A stretch of DNA of 64,000 nt from NCBI GenBank assembly GCA_017848795.1, contig JAFIHG010000022.1, positions 1 through 64,000 of the forward strand, given 5' to 3'. The notes under the pieces are model-generated. The model searched no databases, was not told the origin of the DNA, and saw only the letters and a list, made by a program, of their open reading frames with translations. Source of the stretch: Candidatus Nanopelagicales bacterium. GTDB taxonomy: Bacteria > Actinomycetota > Actinomycetes > S36-B12 > CAIYMF01. Of the stretch, positions 9,542 through 19,771 are shown one piece after another (the stretch's first letter is position 1; every line of letters begins with the position of its first letter). The position numbers and the translations under genes are program-made.

Positions 9542-10281
9542 GTGCGGAGGCGGACGGGTCCGCGACGGAGGGTCCGGTGACGCCCGGATTGGGTCGTCGG
9601 GCGCTGACGCTGCTGCGCGGCTCGCGCACGATCCCGCGGACACGCTGGACCGGCCGTGGGAACTGGCGCCCGACGCCGGCGTCGCTGCCGGTGCTGGTCC
9701 TCGGGCTCTGGGTCTTCGGCACCGGTGAGGCGCTGCTACTCGGGTCCGACCTCGGGGCGACGCCGTGGACCGTCCTCGCCCAGGGCGTGAGCCTGCGCAC
9801 CGGCTGGACGATCGGATTGACGACCTTCCTGATCAGCTGCGTGGTGCTGCTGATGTGGTTCCCGCTGCGGCAGCGGCCCGGAATGGGCACTGTCCTCAAC
9901 ATCGTGGTGATCTCGGTCGCCCTCGACGTGATGTACCGGGTGCTACCCCATGCGGACGGCGTCACCGTCCGGCTGCTGCTCGTCCTCGCCGGCATCCTGC
10001 TGATCGGGGCCGGCAGCGCGGTCTACCTGACGGCCGGGCACGGTCCCGGGCCGCGTGACGGGTGGATGACCGGCCTGCACTGGCGCACCGGGTGGCCGGT
10101 GGGCGTGATCCGGCTCGGCATCGAGGTCGGCGTACTGGTGGCGGGGTGGCTGCTGGGCGGCACGGTCGGCGTGGGAACGCTGCTGTTCGCGCTGCTGATC
10201 GGGCAGTCGATCGCGCTGAGCCTGCTGCTCGCGGAGCGGACCGGTGAGGGCGCGACCGCGCCGGCCGGCGCGCGCGGTTGA
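9538..10281 (+). CDS. YczE/YitT-type integral membrane protein
   Basis: The product has 247 residues from a GTG that overlaps the hrpA stop (GTGA). After about 50 polar residues come five hydrophobic segments; conserved pieces are LLLGSDLGATPWTVLAQGVS and GPRDGWMTGLHWRTGWPVG, characteristic of the YczE membrane family. A substrate has not been assigned in the family. The overlap suggests translation is coupled to hrpA, but a functional link is not evident. Confidence 0.85.
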   Translation: MSAEADGSATEGPVTPGLGRRALTLLRGSRTIPRTRWTGRGNWRPTPASLPVLVLGLWVFGTGEALLLGSDLGATPWTVLAQGVSLRTGWTIGLTTFLISCVVLLMWFPLRQRPGMGTVLNIVVISVALDVMYRVLPHADGVTVRLLLVLAGILLIGAGSAVYLTAGHGPGPRDGWMTGLHWRTGWPVGVIRLGIEVGVLVAGWLLGGTVGVGTLLFALLIGQSIALSLLLAERTGEGATAPAGARG

Positions 10282-10283
10282 GC

Positions 10284-10307
10284 CGCCCCGCTCGTCCGGG
10301 TGGGGCG
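10284..10307 (+). terminator. Possible weak hairpin after the YczE-type gene
   Basis: CGCCCC at 10284-10289 pairs with GGGGCG at 10302-10307, with a 12-nt loop and no U-tract. Confidence 0.3.
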
Positions 10308-10324
10308 ATCTTCGCGGTGGATGA

Positions 10325-11773
<1,449 letters not shown>

Positions 11774-11796
11774 CGCGGCCGGGAGGAGGGCGCGCA

Positions 11797-11816
11797 CCCG
11801 CTGCCAGCGGCAGGGG
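11797..11816. terminator. Short hairpin between convergent genes
   Basis: CCC-G-CTGCC at 11797-11805 pairs with GGCAG-GGG at 11809-11816, with one bulge. It sits between guaB1 and the convergent glyoxalase-like gene. Confidence 0.35.
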
Positions 11817-11822
11817 TCTGGG

Positions 11823-12467
11823 TCAGTCGATGCGGATGCGCTCGCCCGCGCTGTTGTGGAAGTGCACGGCGACGATGCCGGGGTGGTCGGAGTCGACCCA
11901 TTCGATGTCGGTCTCGGCGATCGGCGTCATCAGGTCCGCGCCGCCGATCCACTCCCGGATCTGCGCCCGGTCACCGGCGATCTCGCAGGCGACAGCGGAC
12001 ACGTCCGCCGGGCCGAGCCGCGCCGGGTGCAGCTCGGGTGAGCAGGTCCACTGGGTGAAGTACGGCAACGATGCGTCGCGCAGCACGTCGTTGATCCCGA
12101 TCTGCTTCCAGGTCAGCGTCTCCCCGTCGGGCCGTACCCGGTGGCCCTCGACGGCCGTACGTCCCAGCCGCTGCTCCACGACCGAGATGTCGTCGACGGA
12201 CACCACCCAGCTCATCCATCCCCCACCAGCTTCGGCCCGGGCACGCACCGCCCTACCGAACGGTGCCTTCTCCGCGGCCGGGTGGTCGAGCGCGGCCACG
12301 ACCTCCACGTACGTCCCACCGGCCAGCGGCAGCACGAAGTTCGAGGTGCCGAAGCTGGGGTGACGGCCCCCGTCGAAGAAGGCGCCGCCGAGCAGGGCGC
12401 CCAGCCGCTGCACGGTGTCGACGAGCTCGGCGTGCGAGACGGCGTACGAAACGTGGTCCAAACGCAT
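11823..12467 (-). CDS. VOC/glyoxalase-like domain protein
   Basis: The product has 214 residues starting MRLDHVSYAVSHAE, the first beta strand of a vicinal-oxygen-chelate module with a metal-type His5. A second strand set contains GTYVEVVAAL, and the second module ends EWVDSDHPGIVAVHFHNSAG. This matches the glyoxalase-like (Glyoxalase_3) group of about 200 residues. The substrate is unknown. AGGA lies 6 nt before the ATG. Confidence 0.85.
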   Translation of the reverse strand: MRLDHVSYAVSHAELVDTVQRLGALLGGAFFDGGRHPSFGTSNFVLPLAGGTYVEVVAALDHPAAEKAPFGRAVRARAEAGGGWMSWVVSVDDISVVEQRLGRTAVEGHRVRPDGETLTWKQIGINDVLRDASLPYFTQWTCSPELHPARLGPADVSAVACEIAGDRAQIREWIGGADLMTPIAETDIEWVDSDHPGIVAVHFHNSAGERIRID

Positions 12468-12551
12468 GCCTCATCCTGAACCACCCCCGCGGGCGCCCGT
12501 CGCCCGGGGTCGGTGACGGGTGGGTGCGGGAGCGGCCACGCAGGTTCGGGG

Positions 12552-13325
12552 TCACCCGGTGCCGCGCTGCTCCGCGGCGCGGCGGGCGCGTTCCTTGCGC
12601 TCGGCGATCTCAGCAGCAGCGGCCTCCTGCAACGTCGGTGCGGTGCCACCGAAGCGCGCCGGCAGCCACCAGGCGTCCTCCGGACCCCGCGGACGTTGCG
12701 GGTAGCGCTCGATCGCGTCGTCGAGCAACGCGCCCATCCGCTCGTGCAGCTGCGCCGTGACCGCGTCCACGTCGTCTTCAGGGCCGGGATGCAGGGCCGG
12801 GCCGACCGAGACGCTGAGCGCGGTGCCGCGGGAGAAATCGCGCGGGCGGTCCTTGGTGAGCATCCGCTGGGTGCCCCAGACGACGAGCGGCACCAACGGG
12901 ACACCGGCCTGCGCGGCCATCCGCGCCGCGCCGTTCTTGAACGTCTTGAGCTCGAAGGACCGCGAGATCGTGGCCTCCGGGAAGATCCCGACGATCTCGC
13001 CGTCCTGCAGGCTGTGCAGGCCGGCGGCCACCGAGGCCGCGCCCGCAGCGCGGTCGACAGGGATGTGCTTCATGCCGCGCATCAGCGGACCGGCGACCGG
13101 GTGGCGCCAGATCGCGTCCTTGGCCATGAACCGCACGTAGCGCCGCGAGCGGTCCGCGGCGAGCCCCGCGAAGATGAAGTCGAGGTAGCTGATGTGGTTG
13201 CTCGCGAGCACCGCGCCGCCACGCCGCGGGATGTGCTGCGCGCCCCGTACCTCGATGCGCAGCCCGAGCACCCGGAACAACGCCTTCGCCGTGACGACGA
13301 CGGGCGCGTACACCGGCTCGGCCAT
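12552..13325 (-). CDS. 1-acyl-sn-glycerol-3-phosphate acyltransferase (PlsC-like)
   Basis: The product has 257 residues from ATG 13325 (MAEPVYAP). Motif I is NHISYLD, giving the HX4D pair His44/Asp49. The arginine-containing region has RFMAKDAIW, and the FPEGT motif appears as FPEATIS. The C-terminus is Arg/Glu rich. The enzyme should transfer acyl groups to lysophosphatidate at the membrane in phospholipid synthesis. The Gly-to-Ala change in the third motif is common among distant PlsC members, so substrate specificity is uncertain. Confidence 0.9.
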   Translation of the reverse strand: MAEPVYAPVVVTAKALFRVLGLRIEVRGAQHIPRRGGAVLASNHISYLDFIFAGLAADRSRRYVRFMAKDAIWRHPVAGPLMRGMKHIPVDRAAGAASVAAGLHSLQDGEIVGIFPEATISRSFELKTFKNGAARMAAQAGVPLVPLVVWGTQRMLTKDRPRDFSRGTALSVSVGPALHPGPEDDVDAVTAQLHERMGALLDDAIERYPQRPRGPEDAWWLPARFGGTAPTLQEAAAAEIAERKERARRAAEQRGTG

Positions 13326-13373
13326 GGGCCCGACCGTACTGCCCTGCCGCGGGTCGCGGCGAGGGACCGGCAG

Positions 13374-13379
13374 TAGCGT
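13374..13379 (+). promoter_or_regulatory. -10 box TAGCGT (leaderless)
   Basis: It ends 8 nt before the ATG of the DinB-like gene. Confidence 0.55.
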
Positions 13380-13387
13380 GCTGGCGC

Positions 13388-13921
13388 ATGGACGACGACG
13401 CCGCACCCGAGGACGCAGCACCCGGCCCGGTGCAGCTGTTCCCCGACGACTCCCGGGTGGCGGTGCTCGCCGCCTACACCGACCATCTGGAGGACCTGGT
13501 CGCGGTGTACCGCGACGCGCTCGCCGGCGACGGGGAGGCGCTGGACCGCGCGCCCGCGCCGGGCGCCTGGACGGTGGCGCAGGTCCTGCACCACCTCGCC
13601 GACTACGAGCTCGCCCACGCGCTGGCCGTGCGCCGCGTGATCGTCGAGGACAGCCCCCGCCTGCCTTCCTGGGACCAGGACGGCTACGCGGCCCGGCTCG
13701 GGTACGAGGTGCGCCCGCCCGACGACGCGCTGACCACCGTGCTGGCCCTGCGGCAGCTGGACTCCCGGCTGCTCGCCGCGCTCCCGCCGCCGGCCTGGCT
13801 GCGCGCGGGCGTGCGCGACGACGGGACGCGGGTCGCGCTCGCCGAGCTGGTGAGCGCCGCGAGCGCGCACCTGGCCGACCACGTCCTGCAGGCGCGCCGG
13901 GCCCTCATCGGGATGATCTGA
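13388..13921 (+). CDS. DinB-like four-helix metal-binding protein
   Basis: The product has 177 residues. VAQVLHHLADYELAHAL and HLADHVLQARR supply the spaced histidines expected of the DinB/YfiT bundle, which binds a divalent metal. Some relatives are bacillithiol- or mycothiol-dependent transferases, but most have no known function. PGAWTVAQVLHHLAD is the typical family signature. Confidence 0.85.
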   Translation: MDDDAAPEDAAPGPVQLFPDDSRVAVLAAYTDHLEDLVAVYRDALAGDGEALDRAPAPGAWTVAQVLHHLADYELAHALAVRRVIVEDSPRLPSWDQDGYAARLGYEVRPPDDALTTVLALRQLDSRLLAALPPPAWLRAGVRDDGTRVALAELVSAASAHLADHVLQARRALIGMI

Positions 13922-13967
13922 GCTCCCGCAGAGCAGCCGGCGGCCCGGCAGGCGGCATACTTCGCGC

Positions 13968-14240
13968 GTGCAGCTCGAGCAGACCGAGGCGGTCGTCGCC
14001 GCGCTCCGCGAGCGCCGGGTGTTCGCCCACGTGTACCGCGGCGGGGTCGCCCGGTACGGCGTACGCGTGGTGCTGCGCGACGGGCGCGAGGCGCTCTGGG
14101 ACGTCGACGGTGCCGCCGGCCTGGAGGCGCAGGTCATGCGGGACGGCGTGCTCGTCGGCTTCATCCCGAAGCTGGCCGGTTCGGAGGACTGGGACCTCGC
14201 GCGCGTCGTCGAGGCGATCGCCGCGGCCGACTACGGCTGA
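13968..14240 (+). CDS. Small conserved hypothetical protein
   Basis: The product has 90 residues from GTG 13968: a short helix (EQTEAVVAALRERRVF), then beta-rich VRVVLRDGREALWDVDG, then a C-terminal helix ending AIAAADYG. No cysteine or catalytic pattern is visible. CATACT ends 6 nt before the GTG, consistent with a leaderless start. I do not recognise a functional family. Confidence 0.75.
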   Translation: MQLEQTEAVVAALRERRVFAHVYRGGVARYGVRVVLRDGREALWDVDGAAGLEAQVMRDGVLVGFIPKLAGSEDWDLARVVEAIAAADYG

Positions 14241-14328
14241 GTCGTCCACAACCTGTCCGGGTGTCGCGCCGTCCACAGTTCCGGCTCGGTGTCCGACGCC
14301 GCGCGCCGTCGTCCGCGACCGTGCGGTC

Positions 14329-15519
14329 ATGGACATCCCACGTCGTCGGCCACCGGCCGCAGCACCCGCAGGCCCACCCGTCACCGGCCGCCGCACCGCC
14401 GGTCGGGAGCAGACCCCGCGGGTGCGCCTGCGCACACCCGCCGAGGTCGTCGTCGCGGTGCCGTACCTGCTCGGTTTCCAGCCGTCGGACAGCCTCGTAC
14501 TGCTGGTGTTCGGCGGTCCGCGTTCCGAGCTGGGACTGAGCGTGCGCCTCGCGTTGCCCGACCCGGCGGACGGACCTTCGGAGCTCGCCATGCACTACCT
14601 GCCGCCGTTGCGCGCCGCGGCGGCCCGTGCCGAGGGCACCGGCGTTCACCTGCTGGTGTACCCGGACGCGTTCGACGACCCGGTGATGCACGACCTGCAG
14701 CTGCCGCGCCGGGAGCTGGTGCAGGAGGCGTGCGCCGCCTTCGCCGCCGACGGTCGGCCGGTCCGCGAGGCGACCTGCGTCGTCCCGGCGGAGCACGGGT
14801 ACCGCTACTGGTCCTACTTCTGCGAGGACCCGCGGTGCTGCCCGATCGAGGGTCGGGTCGCCGGCGAGGACGACGGCAGCGACGTGCGGTTCGCGTTCGT
14901 GAGCGCCGGCCGGGCACCGCTCGCCAGCCGCGCCGAGCTGGTGCGGAGCCTGGCACCCCAGGATCCGGACGATCCGGCGGTCCGGGTCCTGGCAGCCGCC
15001 TGTGCGACCGCGCGGGCCGCGCTCGACAGCGCCGCCGGCACCGACCTGGCCGGCTGGCGGCGGCGGACCGTGCAGCACCTCGATCGCGCGCTGGCCGATC
15101 TTGCGGGGACCGGCGCGGCGCTGCCGGTCGAGTTGCAGGGCGTGCTCGCCGTCGTCCTGCATGCCGATGTGCAAGCGCGTGACGTCCTGCTCGGCGCGGC
15201 CGCGCGGGACCACCGGCTCCCCGCCCTCGTCACCGCACTCACCCCGCTGGTGCGCCGCCTGCCGCAGGGGCTGCGATCGGCGTCCGCTGCGACGGCGGCG
15301 GCCGCCGCCTACCTCGCCGGTGAGGGGGCGCTCGCCTGGACCGCCGTGGACCGGGCGCTGGAAGCGGACCCCCGGCAGCCCCTGGCCGGCGTGGTGGCGC
15401 AGTCGATGGCAGCCGGCCTGCCGCCGTACGACCTCGCCGACTTCGTGCAGGCGCTTCCCGGCCCGGACGGGTGGGACGCCGGACCCACCCTGGACTCAGA
15501 TGGGTCGCGGAGCCGGTAG
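14329..15519 (+). CDS. DUF4192 domain-containing protein
   Basis: The product has 396 residues from ATG 14329. The opening VRLRTPAEVVVAVPYLLGF and the Cys-rich YWSYFCEDPRCCPIEG near residue 165 are the DUF4192 hallmarks; ESLVL-type sequence (PSDSLVLLVF) precedes a Rossmann-like sheet. The C-terminal half is Ala-rich helical, with TPR-like AYLAGEGALAWTAVDRALE. The family is found mainly in actinobacteria and its role is unknown. The 3' end overlaps the convergent EAL-like gene by 24 bp. Confidence 0.88.
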   Translation: MDIPRRRPPAAAPAGPPVTGRRTAGREQTPRVRLRTPAEVVVAVPYLLGFQPSDSLVLLVFGGPRSELGLSVRLALPDPADGPSELAMHYLPPLRAAAARAEGTGVHLLVYPDAFDDPVMHDLQLPRRELVQEACAAFAADGRPVREATCVVPAEHGYRYWSYFCEDPRCCPIEGRVAGEDDGSDVRFAFVSAGRAPLASRAELVRSLAPQDPDDPAVRVLAAACATARAALDSAAGTDLAGWRRRTVQHLDRALADLAGTGAALPVELQGVLAVVLHADVQARDVLLGAAARDHRLPALVTALTPLVRRLPQGLRSASAATAAAAAYLAGEGALAWTAVDRALEADPRQPLAGVVAQSMAAGLPPYDLADFVQALPGPDGWDAGPTLDSDGSRSR

Positions 15520-16377
15520 CCCGATCAGCGTGCCGCACCCCCACGCGGCGCCGAGCCCGCGGGCACGCTCGAGCTCCGCGGGGGAGTCGACCCCGACCGC
15601 GAGCAGCGTCGCGCCGTGCGCCTGGGCGGTTTCGTGCAGCGCGCCGGTCGCGCCCCGGCGCACGTCGACCTGCTGGTACGCCGGCCGGATCGTGGCGGCC
15701 AGCGCGATCGCCCGCTGCTCGGCCGCAGTGCCCTGCAGGTCGGCGTACGAGAACTGCCAGCCCCACGAGCGCATCTGCTCGACGGAGGTACGCAACCTGT
15801 CGGTGTCGGCGAACGCCGCCTCGGTGAGCTCGGCGACGACGGCGAGCGAGCGGCGCCCGCGCAGGAAGGACACGGCCAGCCGAGGCGGGCACGGTGATCC
15901 GAACGTCTCGGGCTCCGGGCGCAGGTGCAGCTCGCCGTCGACGTTCGCCGCGCTCGCGACGTCGAAGACGTGGCACCGGAAGGCCCAGTCCAGACGCTCG
16001 ACCAGGCCGAGACGTCGCGCCTCGCTGAGCAGGCTCAGCGCGTCCGAGACCGCCGTGCCGGGTCGGCCGCGGGCGGCGACCTGCCATCCCAGCCGCGGCG
16101 CCGCCGACGGGGGGCGGCGTTCGGCAGCATCCGCCGCCGGCGTGAGCGAACGGATGGCGGTGAAGTCCGGACCCAGCAACGACGGGTCCGCGATCAGGCT
16201 CTCGACAAGGGTGCGCGCCTGACGCGTACGCCGCAGTGCATCACCGAGCGGGGTCGTGGTGATGCCGGTCGCTGGCAGGCTGCTCACTCCAGCATGGATC
16301 GACGCCTCGCGCGGCACCTTGAGCGTCCGACCGGTCCGACCTCGGGGTCGCGGCGCGCGGGCGGGTGATGCGCTCAC
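15496..16377 (-). CDS. Degenerate EAL-domain-like protein
   Basis: The product has 293 residues from GTG 16377. The segment ALSLLSEARRLGLVERLDWA (about residues 115-135) corresponds to the helix after the EAL signature of c-di-GMP phosphodiesterases, and later strands LAVVAELTEAAF, WQFSYADLQG and LLAVGVDSPAELERARGLGA follow the same barrel order. The EAL motif, the NVS asparagine and the DDFG-type metal residues are absent, so hydrolysis is unlikely; nucleotide binding or a purely structural role is possible. An internal start is possible because the first ~30 residues are basic and low complexity. Confidence 0.7.
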   Translation of the reverse strand: MSASPARAPRPRGRTGRTLKVPREASIHAGVSSLPATGITTTPLGDALRRTRQARTLVESLIADPSLLGPDFTAIRSLTPAADAAERRPPSAAPRLGWQVAARGRPGTAVSDALSLLSEARRLGLVERLDWAFRCHVFDVASAANVDGELHLRPEPETFGSPCPPRLAVSFLRGRRSLAVVAELTEAAFADTDRLRTSVEQMRSWGWQFSYADLQGTAAEQRAIALAATIRPAYQQVDVRRGATGALHETAQAHGATLLAVGVDSPAELERARGLGAAWGCGTLIGLPAPRPI

Positions 16378-16449
16378 GCGGACGTCGTCGCTCCGCTAGG
16401 TTCGGCGCCGTGCGCACCCGGCCGCGCGCCGTCAGTCGAAGGAGCCGTC

Positions 16450-16854
16450 ATGCCAGCTGGTCCGATCCTCGTCGGATACGTGGACACCCCCGAAGGACGG
16501 GCGGCGCTCGATGCCGCGATCGCCCAGGCACGGCTCGTGGCGGCCCCGATCACCGTCGTCACCTCCCACCGCGGGGGAGCCGGGATGAGCACCAAGGAGG
16601 CACGCGACCTCGAGGACGACCTGCAGCACGCGCGCGCCGTCCTGTCCGGGACCGGACTCGTGCACGACGTCCGGGCTCTGGTGCGCGGGAACGATGTGGC
16701 CGAGGACCTCGTCGACCTGGCGACGGAGACCGACGCCCGGATGATCGTCATCGGACTGCGCCGTCGCAGCCCCGTCGGCAAGCTGATCATGGGGAGCAAT
16801 GCGCAGCAGATCCTGCTCGACGCGCCGTGCCCGGTGCTCGCCGTCAAGGCGTGA
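16450..16854 (+). CDS. Universal stress protein (UspA family)
   Basis: The product has 134 residues. ILVGYVDTPEGRAALDAAI is the first strand-helix of the Usp fold; GLRRRSPVGKLIMGSNAQQI is the ATP-binding G-X-G-type loop, followed by CPVLAVKA. AAGGAG lies 6 nt before the ATG. Such proteins bind ATP and respond to growth arrest or energy stress. TAGGTT at 16397-16402 is a candidate -10 box about 50 nt upstream. Confidence 0.92.
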   Translation: MPAGPILVGYVDTPEGRAALDAAIAQARLVAAPITVVTSHRGGAGMSTKEARDLEDDLQHARAVLSGTGLVHDVRALVRGNDVAEDLVDLATETDARMIVIGLRRRSPVGKLIMGSNAQQILLDAPCPVLAVKA

Positions 16855-16882
16855 ACGGCTGACACCGCACCTGTCGGCCCTC

Positions 16883-16912
16883 GTCGCCCGCGGGAGATGG
16901 AATGCGGGCGAC
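16883..16912 (+). terminator. Hairpin between usp gene and sigma factor gene
   Basis: GTCGCCCGC at 16883-16891 pairs perfectly with GCGGGCGAC at 16904-16912 around a 12-nt loop. It lies 28 bp after the usp stop and about 120 bp before the sigma factor start. It may end usp transcription or be a leader structure. Confidence 0.5.
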
Positions 16913-17033
16913 GTGTCAGAATGTTGTGCCCGGTAAGCGTTTGCGTATCGGCTGGTCGGTCACGCCCTGCTGAGGCGAGCAGACCAGGCTCGCGCGCTGC
17001 ACAGAGTCCAAACCAGCTCGAGAGGTTGTGTTC

Positions 17034-18485
<1,452 letters not shown>

Positions 18486-18495
18486 GCGCGCGTAC

Positions 18496-18566
18496 CCGCC
18501 TGTCGATCATGACATCATGCGCCCGAACCCGGGTTTGAGACGCATGACCCCATGATCGACGGGCGG
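18496..18566. terminator. Long imperfect hairpin after sigA
   Basis: The arms 18496-18521 and 18541-18566 match at 22 of 26 positions (conserved GTCGATCATG and TCATGCG blocks). The 19-nt loop contains the perfect palindrome AACCCGGGTT. It lies between the sigA stop and the VanZ start and should form a very stable structure in RNA. Confidence 0.7.
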
Positions 18567-18577
18567 TAGCCGCGCCA

Positions 18578-19147
18578 GTGGACACGATCGAGCGGGTCCT
18601 GCGCACCGCGCTGTTCGTCACGCCCATCTCCCCTGCGGCCCTGCTGCTCGCGGCCGCCGGGACGGTGGTCTCGCTGCTCCTGTGGCGTCCACTCGTCCGG
18701 GTGAGCGGCTGGCGCCCGGTGCCGACGCTGCTCGCGCTGCTGGCGCTGACCGCGGTGTGCGCCCTCACGCTTGCGCCCGGGAGCAATCCTGGGGAGGGCG
18801 GGGCGCGAGCGTGCATCGCAGGTGCACCGGTGCACCTGCGGGCGCGGCTGCTGGCCATCCGGACCTCGCCGGAAGCGCTGCTGAACATGGTGCTGCTCGT
18901 GCCGCTCGGCTGCTTCGCCGTGCTGGCGGTACGCCGGCTCTGGCCGGCGCTCGTGCTGGTACTGGTGCTTCCCGCGGCGATCGAGCTCGCGCAGACCAGG
19001 ATCCCGGGCCGGGTGTGCAGCGGTATCGACTACCTGACGAACGCGGCAGGCGGGGTGCTCGGTGCGGTACTGGGGATCGTGGTCCTGTCCTGCTGGCAGC
19101 GTCGGCAGCGCGGGCCGTCGGGTCGCGGACCCCTGAAAGCCCCATGA
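18578..19147 (+). CDS. VanZ-family membrane protein
   Basis: The product has 189 residues from GTG 18578. It has about five hydrophobic segments. The conserved VanZ pattern is present as LLNMVLLVPLG, then AAIELAQTRIPGRVCSGIDY with the Glu/Gln and Asp, then LTNAAGGVLGAVLG. VanZ relatives are linked to envelope stress and lipoglycopeptide tolerance; its natural function is not settled. It is terminated by a 17-bp hairpin shared with the convergent DUF7455 gene. Confidence 0.88.
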   Translation: MDTIERVLRTALFVTPISPAALLLAAAGTVVSLLLWRPLVRVSGWRPVPTLLALLALTAVCALTLAPGSNPGEGGARACIAGAPVHLRARLLAIRTSPEALLNMVLLVPLGCFAVLAVRRLWPALVLVLVLPAAIELAQTRIPGRVCSGIDYLTNAAGGVLGAVLGIVVLSCWQRRQRGPSGRGPLKAP

Positions 19148-19150
19148 CGT

Positions 19151-19186
19151 GCGCAGCCCCCGGACCGCACGGTCCGGGGGCTGCGC
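19151..19186. terminator. Perfect 17-bp stem bidirectional terminator
   Basis: Arms 19151-19167 (GCGCAGCCCCCGGACCG) and 19170-19186 are exact reverse complements with a 2-nt loop. It sits 3 bp after the VanZ stop and 18 bp before the end of the convergent DUF7455 gene, so it can serve both. Confidence 0.85.
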
Positions 19187-19204
19187 AGGGTGTCGGGGTC
19201 GGGC

Positions 19205-19429
19205 TCAGCGCTCCATCGTGGCCGCCGGGTCGTCCGCGAGGCGGGCGGTCTCGTCGTGGATCTCGGCCGCGAGCGGTCGGAGGCGGTCCTCGTGCTCGCG
19301 GAAGTGGTGGGCGCAGAACAGCAGGTCTCCGCCGCCGGCGAGCGTGACCCGTACGTAGGCCTGCGCGCCGCAGCGGTCACAGCGGTCGGTCGCCAGCAGC
19401 GCCGGCTGTTGGGTCAAGGTCGGGGTCAT
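19205..19429 (-). CDS. DUF7455 small zinc-ribbon-like protein
   Basis: The product has 74 residues from ATG 19429, which has GGAGGT 5 nt upstream; the longer frame start at 19444 has none. The core CDRCGAQAYVRVTLAGGG is followed by LLFCAHHFREHE, giving CxxC and CxHH ligands for one zinc. The family is a short actinobacterial protein commonly encoded close to the primary sigma factor and parE; its function is unknown. Confidence 0.9.
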   Translation of the reverse strand: MTPTLTQQPALLATDRCDRCGAQAYVRVTLAGGGDLLFCAHHFREHEDRLRPLAAEIHDETARLADDPAATMER

Positions 19430-19771
19430 CGCCCACCTCCACATCGCGGGTCCATCGGACCCGATCGGCGTCGCCGCGTGCTCACGGCGCCATGGTCGCT
19501 CTTCTCACGATCTGACTTCTCATCGGCGCCGTACCGGCCGCCATGAACATCGTCGCACCTGGTAACGACAGGCGCGGTCCCGGTTGTCCCCGGTTCGCCC
19601 CCGGCGTAAGCCGATCGTGACCCTGTTCACACGATCGACGCAGGATTGGCGCCGTCCCGGCGTGTCGGCGCAGGCCCGTACCCTGCGCTCGCCGCGCCCG
19701 GCGTGGTGCTCACCGGAGCGGCCCCGCCGCGCGGTTAGCCTGATCAGGTCCCACACCCCCCAGGAGAGTCC
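19430..19771. other. Intergenic region with divergent promoters
   Basis: This 342-bp stretch separates the DUF7455 gene from parE. No credible reading frame is seen. TAGCCT at 19736-19741 is a candidate parE -10 box, followed by CAGGAGAG as ribosome binding site 5 nt before the parE GTG. Nothing else convincing was found. Confidence 0.5.
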
